Under the pieces are notes generated by a model that saw nothing but the letters and a program-made list of their open reading frames with translations, searched no databases and was not told the DNA's origin. 64,000 bases of DNA from an uncultured Oscillospiraceae bacterium (GTDB lineage Bacteria; Bacillota; Clostridia; Oscillospirales; Oscillospiraceae): contig CABVDR010000008.1 of NCBI GenBank assembly GCA_902497145.1, forward strand, positions 1 through 64,000. Reading direction: 5' to 3'. Position numbers and translations under genes: made by a program. This document shows, piece after piece, positions 50,938-58,515 of the stretch (the stretch's first letter is position 1; every line of letters starts with the position of its first letter).

Positions 50938-50966
50938 GGTTACTTTGCCGCCGCGGGCAAAGTAAC
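50938..50966. repeat. Right-end palindrome of the composite element
   Basis: An 11-bp stem GTTACTTTGCC/GGCAAAGTAAC with a GC-rich loop, 20 bp from the end of the amidohydrolase gene; may also act as its terminator. Confidence 0.7.
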
Positions 50967-50987
50967 ACCGTCCCCCATTAAAAATTT

Positions 50988-52178
50988 TTATTTTTTCAAA
51001 TAATCCAATGCAAACTGCACCAGCACGGGGGCGGCATATTTCAGCGCCTCATCGGGGAAGATGTTCTCCGCCACGTGGATTCCCAGTCCGCTGTTGGGAC
51101 AGGCGGGATCGTGGGTGCCCACCGAGAACTGGACGCCCCGGCCATTGCACGCCTCCATCCACACGGAGAAGTCGTCAGAGCCCATAGAAGGCTCCGGCAG
51201 CCAGTAGAGGTGCTCCTTTCCCAGGCTCTCCTCCACTGCCCGAGCCACCCCGTCGGCGATCTCCGGGTCGCTGATAATGGAGGGGATCCCCACATCCCGC
51301 TTCACCTCGCCCTGGGCCCCCAGAGAGGAACAGCAGTCTTTGGTGATTCGCAGAATCTGCTCCAGCATCTTCTGCCGCTGTTCCGGCTCAAAGGCCCGCA
51401 TGGAGCCCCGCATGGTCACCTGGTCGGGAATGATGTTGGGGGCGGTCCCTCCGTGGATCTCCCCCACAGTCAGCACAGCCGGGTACAGGGGGCAGTTAAA
51501 GCGGCTGACCACCGTCTGAAGCTGGGTAATGAGGTAGGCGCTCACCACCACCGGGTCCACACACCGATAAGGATAGGCTCCGTGGCCCCCCTGTCCGGTG
51601 ATGGTCCAGGTGAAAATATCAAAGCTGGCGTTGCTGGGCCCCCGGCGCACGCCGATCTTTCCCAGCTCCAGCAGCGGGGCACAGTGGAATCCCACCACCG
51701 CCTGGGGCTGGCAGTTTTGCAGGGCGCCGGCCTCCAGCATCTTATAGGCTCCGCTGCCCACCTCCTCGGCACACTGGAAGATCAGCTTCACGCTGCCGTG
51801 AAGTTCTCCACGCAGCGCATGCAGCGCCCGGGCGGCGTACAGCAGGGCGGCGGTGTGGACGTCATGGCCGCAGGCGTGGCACACGCCGGGCTGCTGGGAG
51901 GCAAACTCCAGCCCGGTGTTCTCCTGGATGGGCAGGGCGTCTATGTCCTCCCGCAGCACCAGCATGGGACCGGGGTGCGCCCCTTCAATGACCGCCGATA
52001 CACCGGTCTCCAGGCCGGGCAGTTCCTCCACCCGAATGCCCCAGGCGGTCAGCTGTTCCTTAATAAAACGGGTGGTCTCCCGCTCCTCATAGGGCAGCTC
52101 CGGCTGACGGTGTAGCCGGTGGCGCACCTCCACCTGCTCCTCATACCAGTCCTCCAGCGCTTGCTTCCAGTTCTCCAT
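50988..52178 (-). CDS. M20-family amidohydrolase (hippurate hydrolase-like)
   Basis: 396 residues from ATG 52178 (MENWKQALEDW), with AAAGGAT upstream. A metal-dependent M20D amidohydrolase that cleaves N-acyl amino acids or similar amides in the cytosol. Metal ligands lie in CHACGHDVHTAALL and QCAEEVGSGA; RHRLHRQPELPYEE is the usual start of the family. Length is typical. Substrate (hippurate, N-acetyl-diaminopimelate, indole-acyl amides) cannot be read from sequence, and no lysine-pathway genes are nearby. Confidence 0.88.
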   Translation of the reverse strand: MENWKQALEDWYEEQVEVRHRLHRQPELPYEERETTRFIKEQLTAWGIRVEELPGLETGVSAVIEGAHPGPMLVLREDIDALPIQENTGLEFASQQPGVCHACGHDVHTAALLYAARALHALRGELHGSVKLIFQCAEEVGSGAYKMLEAGALQNCQPQAVVGFHCAPLLELGKIGVRRGPSNASFDIFTWTITGQGGHGAYPYRCVDPVVVSAYLITQLQTVVSRFNCPLYPAVLTVGEIHGGTAPNIIPDQVTMRGSMRAFEPEQRQKMLEQILRITKDCCSSLGAQGEVKRDVGIPSIISDPEIADGVARAVEESLGKEHLYWLPEPSMGSDDFSVWMEACNGRGVQFSVGTHDPACPNSGLGIHVAENIFPDEALKYAAPVLVQFALDYLKK

Positions 52179-52250
52179 GCTGATCCATCCTTTCCTGGCC
52201 GATTCTTCTCCCATCATGGCCCATCCCGCCGGTTCTGTCAACCCCAAAGA

Positions 52251-52290
52251 AAACCGCCCGGCGGAGAAGAGGGAGGTCTCCGCCGGACGG
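52251..52290 (-). terminator. Terminator after the first LCP gene
   Basis: The inverted repeat CCGGCGGAGA/TCTCCGCCGG lies just past the stop of the LCP gene. Confidence 0.7.
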
Positions 52291-52298
52291 CAGTCCGA

Positions 52299-53441
52299 TC
52301 AGTAATTGAAGTAGTAGCGCTCGGCCCGGGGCAGGTCCATATCCTTTAAGGTCAGCTCCCGGGTGTAGGGGTTCACCAGCTCATTGACCAGCTTCACGGT
52401 AGAGTCCTGGTTGAGCTCCATGCACCAGGCGGAGGCCCGGTAGTAGGCGTCGCCCCGGCCCTCCAGAGTGGCGGAGCTGACACCGTTTTTCGTGTCCAGC
52501 TTGACCCCCTGGGTGGCAAAGTAGAGCATGTCCTTCATGCCCATGTCGGTTTTGACGTAGGTGTTGAAGAGATTCAGGAAGGACTGCACCTTGGTGATGC
52601 TGCCCCAGGAGATCACCTTGTTGGCCAGCCCGGTGAGCACCTGCTGCTGCAGCTTGGTGCGGTCCAGGTCACTGTAATTGGCGTTGACGCTGGTCTTGTT
52701 GTCGTGGCGGTAGCGCACCGCCTCCATGGCCGCCTGTCCATCCAGATGCTGGGGGCCAGCCTTAAAGTGAATGTGCAGGTTCTGGTAGGGGTCATCGTAG
52801 TTCATATCCACCGGGATGTCCACGTCCACCCCGCCCAGCTCATCCACCAGCGCTACAAAGCCCTGGAGGTTGATGTGGAAGTAGTAGTCGATGGGCACGC
52901 CCAGAGTCTTGGTGAGCTCTTCCGCCACCAGCTCCGGTCCGCCGTGCCCCAGAGCGGCGTTAATTTTGCCGTTGCGGCTCCAGTTCCGGTCCACCATGGT
53001 GTCCCGGGGCACGGACAGCACGCCCACCTTTTGGGCCTTGGTGTCATAGCTGGCCACGATGATGGTATCGGCGTTGCCGCCGCCCTTGTCGCTGCCAAGC
53101 AGCAGGAAGTTATAGACCCCTTCCTTCCGTTTCAGGGTGCCGGAGGAGGCCACCTCGGGAGCCGTGCCCTCGTCCTGCGCCTGGTCTGCCTGTTCGGTTT
53201 TCCCACCTACCTGGGTGGTCACTTCTGTTCTTGCCTCTTTCACCTTCGGCGGGGTAATCAGAAACTGTCCGGCGGCATAGGCGCCTACCACCAGGACCGC
53301 CAGCACGGCCACAAAGGTGTAAAGGGCCCAAATGGCGCCGCGGCGGCGGCGCTTATATCGCTTGACCGGCTGTTGCCGGCGTCCGCCGGAGGATGGCCGG
53401 CGGTTGGGTGTCTGTGTCTGAGCCAGGGGGGCTCCCTCCAA
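52299..53441 (-). CDS. LytR-CpsA-Psr family protein
   Basis: 380 residues from TTG 53441. Transfers polymers from lipid carriers to peptidoglycan outside the membrane. Arg/Lys-rich cytosolic tail, one TM helix (about residues 38-60), linker, then the LCP domain: LLLGSDKGGGNADTIIVASYD, SVPRDTMV (catalytic Arg/Asp region), and AMEAVRYRHDN. The start is unsure: GGAGGGAG lies just inside the TTG and ideally before CTG 53426, which would give MAQTQTPNRRPSSGG, like the paralogue next door. About half identical to that paralogue at 53643-54788. Confidence 0.9.
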   Translation of the reverse strand: MEGAPLAQTQTPNRRPSSGGRRQQPVKRYKRRRRGAIWALYTFVAVLAVLVVGAYAAGQFLITPPKVKEARTEVTTQVGGKTEQADQAQDEGTAPEVASSGTLKRKEGVYNFLLLGSDKGGGNADTIIVASYDTKAQKVGVLSVPRDTMVDRNWSRNGKINAALGHGGPELVAEELTKTLGVPIDYYFHINLQGFVALVDELGGVDVDIPVDMNYDDPYQNLHIHFKAGPQHLDGQAAMEAVRYRHDNKTSVNANYSDLDRTKLQQQVLTGLANKVISWGSITKVQSFLNLFNTYVKTDMGMKDMLYFATQGVKLDTKNGVSSATLEGRGDAYYRASAWCMELNQDSTVKLVNELVNPYTRELTLKDMDLPRAERYYFNY

Positions 53442-53461
53442 TCTTGTTTGAGATGTGCCCC

Positions 53462-53490
53462 AGTATATCGGATTCGCCTCCCTTCGACAA
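53462..53490 (-). promoter_or_regulatory. Promoter of the first LCP gene
   Basis: On the minus strand: TTGTCG (53490-53485), 17-nt spacer, TATACT (53467-53462). Confidence 0.7.
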
Positions 53491-53591
53491 GGCTTCTAAA
53501 GGTTGTTTTATGATTTCTTAAGAAAGCGTGCAGGCAGCGCTTCTCTCCTTCCCGTTCCTTGTGTTTTTTTCAGAAAGATTCCTTTGAAATC

Positions 53592-53631
53592 CAAAAAACC
53601 GGCCCCGCGGCATGGCTGCGGGGCCGGTTTG
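53592..53631. terminator. Terminator after the second LCP gene
   Basis: The stem AAACCGGCCCCGC/GCGGGGCCGGTTT lies directly downstream of the stop, so the two LCP genes are separate units. Confidence 0.88.
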
Positions 53632-53642
53632 ATCGCCCTTAT

Positions 53643-54788
53643 TTAGTCAATAACAACGCCGTTCCAAAAGTACTCCGGTACCGGCAGGTTTAGATCATCC
53701 GCCGTCAAATCACGGGTGTAGGGATTGATCAGAGAGTTGATGGTGGGCAGGATATCCTCCGCCTCATAAACGAAGCAGTACTTATAGCCGTTGACCACGC
53801 CCTCGCCCCGGCCCTCCAGATTGCCCTGCTGGATGGCAGTGGACACATCCACCTCCATAGCCTTGGTGGCGAAGTAGAGCATGTCCTGCATGCTGAGATC
53901 GGTGTCGATGTAGGTGTTGAACAGCTCCAGGAAGGAGGTCACCTTGGGGATGGAATTCCAGGAGATCACCTTCTTGGCCAGTTCCACCAGCACCTGGCGC
54001 TGAAATTCGCCTCGCTGTACGTCGCTGTACCACTGGTTTGCTTTGTAATTGGGGCTGTCCTCGTTGTCGTGGCGGTAACGCACCGCCCCCATGGCCTGCT
54101 GCCCGTCCAGGTGCTGCATGCCCGCGTTCAGGTGGATGTGCAGGTTCTGGTAGGGGTCGTCGTAGTTCATGTCCAGGGGAACCTCAATATCTACGCCCCC
54201 CAGCTCGTCCACCAGGGCCACAAAGCCCTTCAAATCCACATGGATGTAGTAGTCGATGGGGATGCCGAAGGTATTTTTGATCTCCTCCTTCAGCACCTCC
54301 GGGCCGGCCTTGCTGTTGTGGAAGGCGGCATTGATCTTAGGCATGCTGCTCCACTCACGCTTTACCGCCGTGTCCCGGGGGATGGACACCATCCCAATCT
54401 TCTGATTCACCGTGTCATAGCTGACCACGATCAGCGTATCGGTGTTGCTGCTGTCCACGTCCTTGCCCAGCAGGAGGAAGTTATAGACCCCTTCCTTTCG
54501 GATCAGGGCGTTGGGGTCCTCCGGCTGCTGCGAGCCGTCCTCCACCTCCGGCGCGGTGGAGAGATCCCCCTGGCTCCCCTCAATCTCGGGCGGCTTAATG
54601 AAAAAATGCCCCGCAGCGTAGATTCCCACGATCAGGGCCGAGATGACCACCAGGATGCCGTATAAGGTCCAGCCAATACTCCGGCGGCGTCTGCGCTTTT
54701 TCGGCGGCGGCGCGGCACGGCGGGTTGGCGGCTGCTGCCGGCGGCCTCCGGAGGAGCCGGAGCGGCGGCGTGTTGGTGTCTGCTGCAT
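53643..54788 (-). CDS. LytR-CpsA-Psr family protein (paralogue)
   Basis: 381 residues. ATG 54788 is preferred (GGGGG 8 nt upstream); the ATG at 54803 lies before that site. Basic cytosolic tail (TRRRSGSSGGRRQQP), one TM helix (about 42-64), then the LCP domain: LLLGKDVDSSNTDTLIVVSYD, SIPRDTAV and AMGAVRYRHDN with the conserved Arg and Asp residues that bind the polyprenyl-pyrophosphate head. It lies upstream of its paralogue, with its own promoter and terminator. Two LCP copies suggest different polymers or times of action. Confidence 0.92.
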   Translation of the reverse strand: MQQTPTRRRSGSSGGRRQQPPTRRAAPPPKKRRRRRSIGWTLYGILVVISALIVGIYAAGHFFIKPPEIEGSQGDLSTAPEVEDGSQQPEDPNALIRKEGVYNFLLLGKDVDSSNTDTLIVVSYDTVNQKIGMVSIPRDTAVKREWSSMPKINAAFHNSKAGPEVLKEEIKNTFGIPIDYYIHVDLKGFVALVDELGGVDIEVPLDMNYDDPYQNLHIHLNAGMQHLDGQQAMGAVRYRHDNEDSPNYKANQWYSDVQRGEFQRQVLVELAKKVISWNSIPKVTSFLELFNTYIDTDLSMQDMLYFATKAMEVDVSTAIQQGNLEGRGEGVVNGYKYCFVYEAEDILPTINSLINPYTRDLTADDLNLPVPEYFWNGVVID

Positions 54789-54803
54789 GGTGCGATCCCC
54801 CAT

Positions 54804-54856
54804 TTTACGTTATGTAAATCTTGTTCCAGTATACTCAGTTTTTTTCCATTCGGCAA
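54804..54856 (-). promoter_or_regulatory. Promoter and dyad of the second LCP gene
   Basis: Minus strand: TTGCCG (54856-54851), 17-nt spacer, TATACT (54833-54828). A dyad TTTAC-gttat-GTAAA lies between promoter and start (54804-54818), a possible operator. Confidence 0.7.
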
Positions 54857-54893
54857 GTATAAAATGGGGGATTTCCTCTCTTCCAGAACTTGG

Positions 54894-55391
54894 TTATCCC
54901 TCTCCCCGGGTCTGGACCCAGTAGGCCGCCATGCTCTGTCCTGGCTCCCCGGTGACCTCATGATGGAGGTACTCCCCCAGTCCCAGTGTGCCAGGCTGCC
55001 AGGCCAGGGCGGCCTCCCTGGTGGGGAATTCCACCTCGGCGTAGAAAAACTCCCCCGGCTGTCCCCGGTCCACCTGGTTTACCTCCAGGGTCAGGCCGCC
55101 CGGCAGGGCATAGCGCCGCTGTTCCTTCTCAATGAGGGGACGGCCGATAAAGGCCTCCAGCTTGGCAAAGAATTCCGGGTCGGTGCGGGTCTCCAGCTCC
55201 TCCCGGGCCAGGCCGTCCGGCCCTGCCGCCCCTTTGAAGCACAGCACGTATTCCGTCACGCCCCCGCTCTCCTCGCTGCGGATGCGCACGGTGGGCCGGG
55301 TGGTGATATACCCCTGACGCATCAGGATGCGTTTGGTCTCCTCCAGCCCCTCCGGCCACCCGTTGGTGAGCCATTTGCGTTCGATCTCCAT
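54894..55391 (-). CDS. CYTH domain protein (triphosphate tunnel metalloenzyme)
   Basis: 165 residues. EIERKWL at residues 2-8 is the metal-binding EXEXK-type signature (E-I-E-R-K) of the CYTH/TTM fold, followed by alternating basic and acidic strands (VRIRSEE, YVLCFKG, LEVNQVD, EVEF) that line the tunnel. Members hydrolyse inorganic triphosphate, thiamine triphosphate, or make cAMP; this short stand-alone form most likely is a tripolyphosphatase-type enzyme. No partner gene is seen. Confidence 0.85.
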   Translation of the reverse strand: MEIERKWLTNGWPEGLEETKRILMRQGYITTRPTVRIRSEESGGVTEYVLCFKGAAGPDGLAREELETRTDPEFFAKLEAFIGRPLIEKEQRRYALPGGLTLEVNQVDRGQPGEFFYAEVEFPTREAALAWQPGTLGLGEYLHHEVTGEPGQSMAAYWVQTRGEG

Positions 55392-55491
55392 GAAAACCGC
55401 CCTTTCCTTTTTTCTTCATTCTAGCACAGGGAGCCGATCCATGCTATAATGAAATGAAATCCGCTATTTTGTACAGAGAGGAACCTGTTTT

Positions 55492-56721
55492 ATGAAACAA
55501 AGCCGCCCCTATCCCGTCTACACCATCACCCCCAAGGGGGAGCGGGCCATTCTGTCCGGCCACCCCTGGGTGTACGCGGAGGAACTCACCGACCAGCCTG
55601 ATCCCGCCCCCGCCAACGGCACCCTGGTGGACGTGGTCAGCGGCAAGGGCCGCTACCTGGGCACCGGCCTACTGAGCCAGCACAGCAAGATCCGGGTGCG
55701 GCTTTTGAGCCGCAACGCCAACGACCGCTTTGACGAGAGCTTCTGGCGTCGGCGAGTGGAGTACGCCTGGGCCTACCGCAAGACGGTGATGGGTCAGAAT
55801 GACCTGAGCTGCTGCCGGGTTATCTTTGGAGAGGCCGACCAGTTCCCCGGCCTGACAGTGGACCGCTTCGGTCCGGTGCTGGTGACTCAGACCCTGTCCT
55901 ACGGCATGGAGCAGCTAAAGCCCGTCCTCTTCCCCATTCTGGTGGATGTGCTCCAAAAAGACGGCCAGGACATCCAGGGCATCTTTGAGCGCAATGACGT
56001 GGCCCTTCGCGCCCGGGAGGGTCTGGAGGAGAACAAGGGCTGGTTCCCCCTGGAGGGGCTGCCCCAGCCCAAGGAGACCTGGACCGAGATCTGTGAGAAT
56101 GGCGTGCACTACCGGGTGGACTTCGAAAACGGCCAGAAGACCGGCTTCTTCCTGGACCAGAAGTACAACCGCCGGGCGGTGGCCAAGCTGGCCCGGGGCA
56201 AGCGGGTGCTGGACTGCTTCACCCACACCGGGAGCTTTGCCCTCAACGCTGCCTTGGGGGGCGCGGAGCACGTCACCGCGGTGGACGTGAGCCAGGCGGC
56301 GGTGGATCTGGCCCGGGACAACGCCGTACTCAACGGCCTGGAGGGGCGCATGGACTTTATGTGTGCTGACGTCTTCGACCTGCTGCCCACCCTGGAGCAC
56401 CAGAGCAACTATGACTTCATCATCCTGGACCCGCCCGCCTTCACCAAGTCCCGCAAGACCGCCCGCAACGCCATGCGGGGCTATAAGGAGATCAACTACC
56501 GGGCCATGAAGCTGCTGCCCCGGGGCGGCTACCTGGCCACCGCCAGCTGCAGCCACTTCGCCACCGAGGAGATGTTTATCAAAATGCTCCGCTCCGCCGC
56601 CGCCGACGCCGGGCGGCAACTGCGGCAAATTGAGGTGCGCCAGCAGGCCCCCGATCACCCCATCCTCTGGAACGTGGAGGAGACCAACTACCTGAAATTC
56701 TTCCTTTTTCAGGTCATTTAA
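55492..56721 (+). CDS. Class I rRNA methyltransferase, RlmI-like (YwbD family)
   Basis: 409 residues. An N-terminal PUA-like domain (ILSGHPWVYAEEL) binds RNA, an EEHEA-type middle domain follows, and the Rossmann methyltransferase domain has VLDCFTHTGSFALNAAL (SAM loop) and the catalytic ILDPPAF. RlmI of E. coli makes 5-methylcytidine 1962 in 23S rRNA; the same target is likely but not certain. TATAAT at 55445-55450 may be its -10 box; the -35 is weak. Confidence 0.9.
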   Translation: MKQSRPYPVYTITPKGERAILSGHPWVYAEELTDQPDPAPANGTLVDVVSGKGRYLGTGLLSQHSKIRVRLLSRNANDRFDESFWRRRVEYAWAYRKTVMGQNDLSCCRVIFGEADQFPGLTVDRFGPVLVTQTLSYGMEQLKPVLFPILVDVLQKDGQDIQGIFERNDVALRAREGLEENKGWFPLEGLPQPKETWTEICENGVHYRVDFENGQKTGFFLDQKYNRRAVAKLARGKRVLDCFTHTGSFALNAALGGAEHVTAVDVSQAAVDLARDNAVLNGLEGRMDFMCADVFDLLPTLEHQSNYDFIILDPPAFTKSRKTARNAMRGYKEINYRAMKLLPRGGYLATASCSHFATEEMFIKMLRSAAADAGRQLRQIEVRQQAPDHPILWNVEETNYLKFFLFQVI

Positions 56722-56726
56722 GCACA

Positions 56727-56759
56727 AAACAGCCCGTCCCCCATGGGGACGGGCTGTTG
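56727..56759. terminator. Bidirectional terminator
   Basis: The stem ACAGCCCGTCCCC/GGGGACGGGCTGT between the convergent methyltransferase and acyl-CoA synthetase genes. Confidence 0.88.
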
Positions 56760-56764
56760 GTCTG

Positions 56765-58399
56765 TTAAGCTCTGTTCTGGGCCTCCACCAGGCGCACGCC
56801 GCAGTACTTCTCCCGCAGCTTGGGCTTTTCGATTTTGCCGGTGGGGTTGCGGGGCACGTCGGCAAAGATGATCTTCCGGGGCCGCTTGTACCGGGGCAGA
56901 TCGGTGCAGAACTGGTTGATCTCGCTCTCGGTGCAGGTCATGCCGTCCTTCACCTGGATGACCGCCGCGGCGATCTCGCCCAGGCGCTTGTCCGGCAGGC
57001 CGATGACGGCCACATCGTGGACCTTGGGGTAGGCGGACAGGAAGTCCTCGATCTGCACGGGGTAGAGGTTCTCACCGCCAGAGATAATGACGTCCTTCTT
57101 CCGGTCCACCAGGAAGTAGAAGCCGTCCTCGTCCTGCTGGGCCATGTCGCCGGTGTGGAGCCACTCCCCGTGGAGCACGGCGGCGGTGGCCTCGGGATCG
57201 TGGTAGTAGCACTTCATCACGCCGGGGCCCTTGACGCACAGCTCGCCCACTTCGCCCTGGGGCACGGTCTGGCCCTGCTCGTCCACGATCTTTACCTTCC
57301 AGCCGTAGCCGGGCACGCCGATGGCGCCCACCTTGCCGATGTGGTCCATCCCCAAGTGGACACAGCCCGGGCCGGTGGACTCGGACAGGCCGTAGTTGGT
57401 ATCGTATTTGTGGTGGGGGAAATACTGCATCCAGTGCCGGATGAGGGAGGGAGGCACCGGCTGGGCGCCGATGTGCATGAGCCGCCACTGGCTGAGCTGG
57501 TAGTCCTCCAGCTTCAGGTCGCCCCGGTCCAGGGCGGCCAGAATGTCCTGGCACCAGGGCACCAGCAGCCACACGATGGTGCACCGCTCCTGGGAGACGG
57601 CGTCAAAGATGGCCTTGGGGCTGTTGCCCTTCAGCAGCACCCCCTTGCTGCCAGTAAACAGGGAGCCGAACCAGTGCATCTTGGCGCCGGTGTGGTACAG
57701 GGGCGGAATACAGAGGAACACGTCCTCATGGGTGGTCTCGTGGTGGATGGCCTCCATCCGGGCCGCCTGCAGGAGGCAGCGGTGGGTAAGCAGGATGGCC
57801 TTGGGGAAGCCGGTAGTGCCGGAGGAATAGTAAATGGCCCCGTCGTCCTCGTCGTCCACCAGTACCTTGGGGGCGGCGGAGGAGCAGTTGGCGGTGGCCC
57901 GGTGGTAATCCTCGGCAAAGGAGGGGCAGGTCTCACCCACAAAGAAGAGGAGACGCTCCTTGCCGATGGAGGGCACGATGTCCTCCACACGGCCAATAAA
58001 CTCCGGGCCAAAGAACAGCACGTCGGCGTCGGCCAGCTTCACACAGTACTCGATCTCCTGGGCGGTATAGCGGAAATTGAGGGGCACCGCTACCGCACCC
58101 GCCTTGAGGATGCCGAAGTAGATAGGCAGCCACTCCAGGCAGTTCATCAGCAAGATGGCCACCTTCTGGCCCTTTTTCAGCCCCCGGCCCAGCAGCAGGT
58201 TGGCCACCCGGTTGGCCTTCTCATCAAAGACGGACCAGGTGATCTCCCGGCGGTAGGGGGCGGTGGAGGTGGGCTGGATCAGTTCATACTCCTTCCAGGT
58301 CACCCGCTGGGTCTCCTGGACCTCGGGGTTGATCTCCACCAGGGCGATCTCGTCGCCATAGAGCTTGCTGTTGCGCTCCAGCAGATCGGTGATAGGCAT
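56765..58399 (-). CDS. Acyl-CoA synthetase (AMP-binding)
   Basis: 544 residues. Activates a carboxylic acid to acyl-AMP and then acyl-CoA. The P-loop YYSSGTTGFPKA (near residue 190), NYGLSEST, GEWLHTGDMAQQDEDGFYFLVDRKKD and the C-terminal Lys in NPTGKIEKPKL are the A-core motifs. Closest in style to medium/long-chain or aryl-CoA ligases of Clostridia; the substrate is unknown. It stands alone, with a strong promoter and a dyad just after it, so single-gene regulation is likely. The CXXC-free sequence gives no hint of membrane attachment. Confidence 0.9.
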   Translation of the reverse strand: MPITDLLERNSKLYGDEIALVEINPEVQETQRVTWKEYELIQPTSTAPYRREITWSVFDEKANRVANLLLGRGLKKGQKVAILLMNCLEWLPIYFGILKAGAVAVPLNFRYTAQEIEYCVKLADADVLFFGPEFIGRVEDIVPSIGKERLLFFVGETCPSFAEDYHRATANCSSAAPKVLVDDEDDGAIYYSSGTTGFPKAILLTHRCLLQAARMEAIHHETTHEDVFLCIPPLYHTGAKMHWFGSLFTGSKGVLLKGNSPKAIFDAVSQERCTIVWLLVPWCQDILAALDRGDLKLEDYQLSQWRLMHIGAQPVPPSLIRHWMQYFPHHKYDTNYGLSESTGPGCVHLGMDHIGKVGAIGVPGYGWKVKIVDEQGQTVPQGEVGELCVKGPGVMKCYYHDPEATAAVLHGEWLHTGDMAQQDEDGFYFLVDRKKDVIISGGENLYPVQIEDFLSAYPKVHDVAVIGLPDKRLGEIAAAVIQVKDGMTCTESEINQFCTDLPRYKRPRKIIFADVPRNPTGKIEKPKLREKYCGVRLVEAQNRA

Positions 58400-58454
58400 G
58401 GCGCTCGTTCCTTTCCAAACCGGGCGCAGGCCCGGATACTTTCGTGGTTTTAAT

Positions 58455-58470
58455 CTTTAAACCGTTAAAG
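58455..58470 (-). promoter_or_regulatory. Dyad operator before the acyl-CoA synthetase gene
   Basis: Perfect inverted repeat CTTTAA-ACCG-TTAAAG, right after the -10 box; fits a TetR/FadR-like or MarR-like repressor site. Confidence 0.6.
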
Positions 58471-58471
58471 T

Positions 58472-58500
58472 ATCATACTCCAGAACGAACCAAAAGTCAA
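58472..58500 (-). promoter_or_regulatory. Promoter of the acyl-CoA synthetase gene
   Basis: On the minus strand: TTGACT (58500-58495), 17-nt spacer, TATGAT (58477-58472). Confidence 0.8.
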
Positions 58501-58515
58501 CCCCTGGTTTCCGGT

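Larger units (their letters stand above)
50542..50966. repeat. Composite non-coding repeat element
   Basis: A 425-bp gene-free stretch between convergent genes. The left end is a palindrome (50542-50567) plus CAAAAGAACTTT and a GCGAAAC/GTTTCGC hairpin, as at 35878. The right end (50938-50966) is another palindrome in the reverse sense, preceded by TTTTGG, so the ends look like inverted ...AGTAACCAAAA units. Between them are a terminator, a candidate structured RNA and a further nested stem group. It looks like a MITE-like or REP-like interspersed element. Confidence 0.65.
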
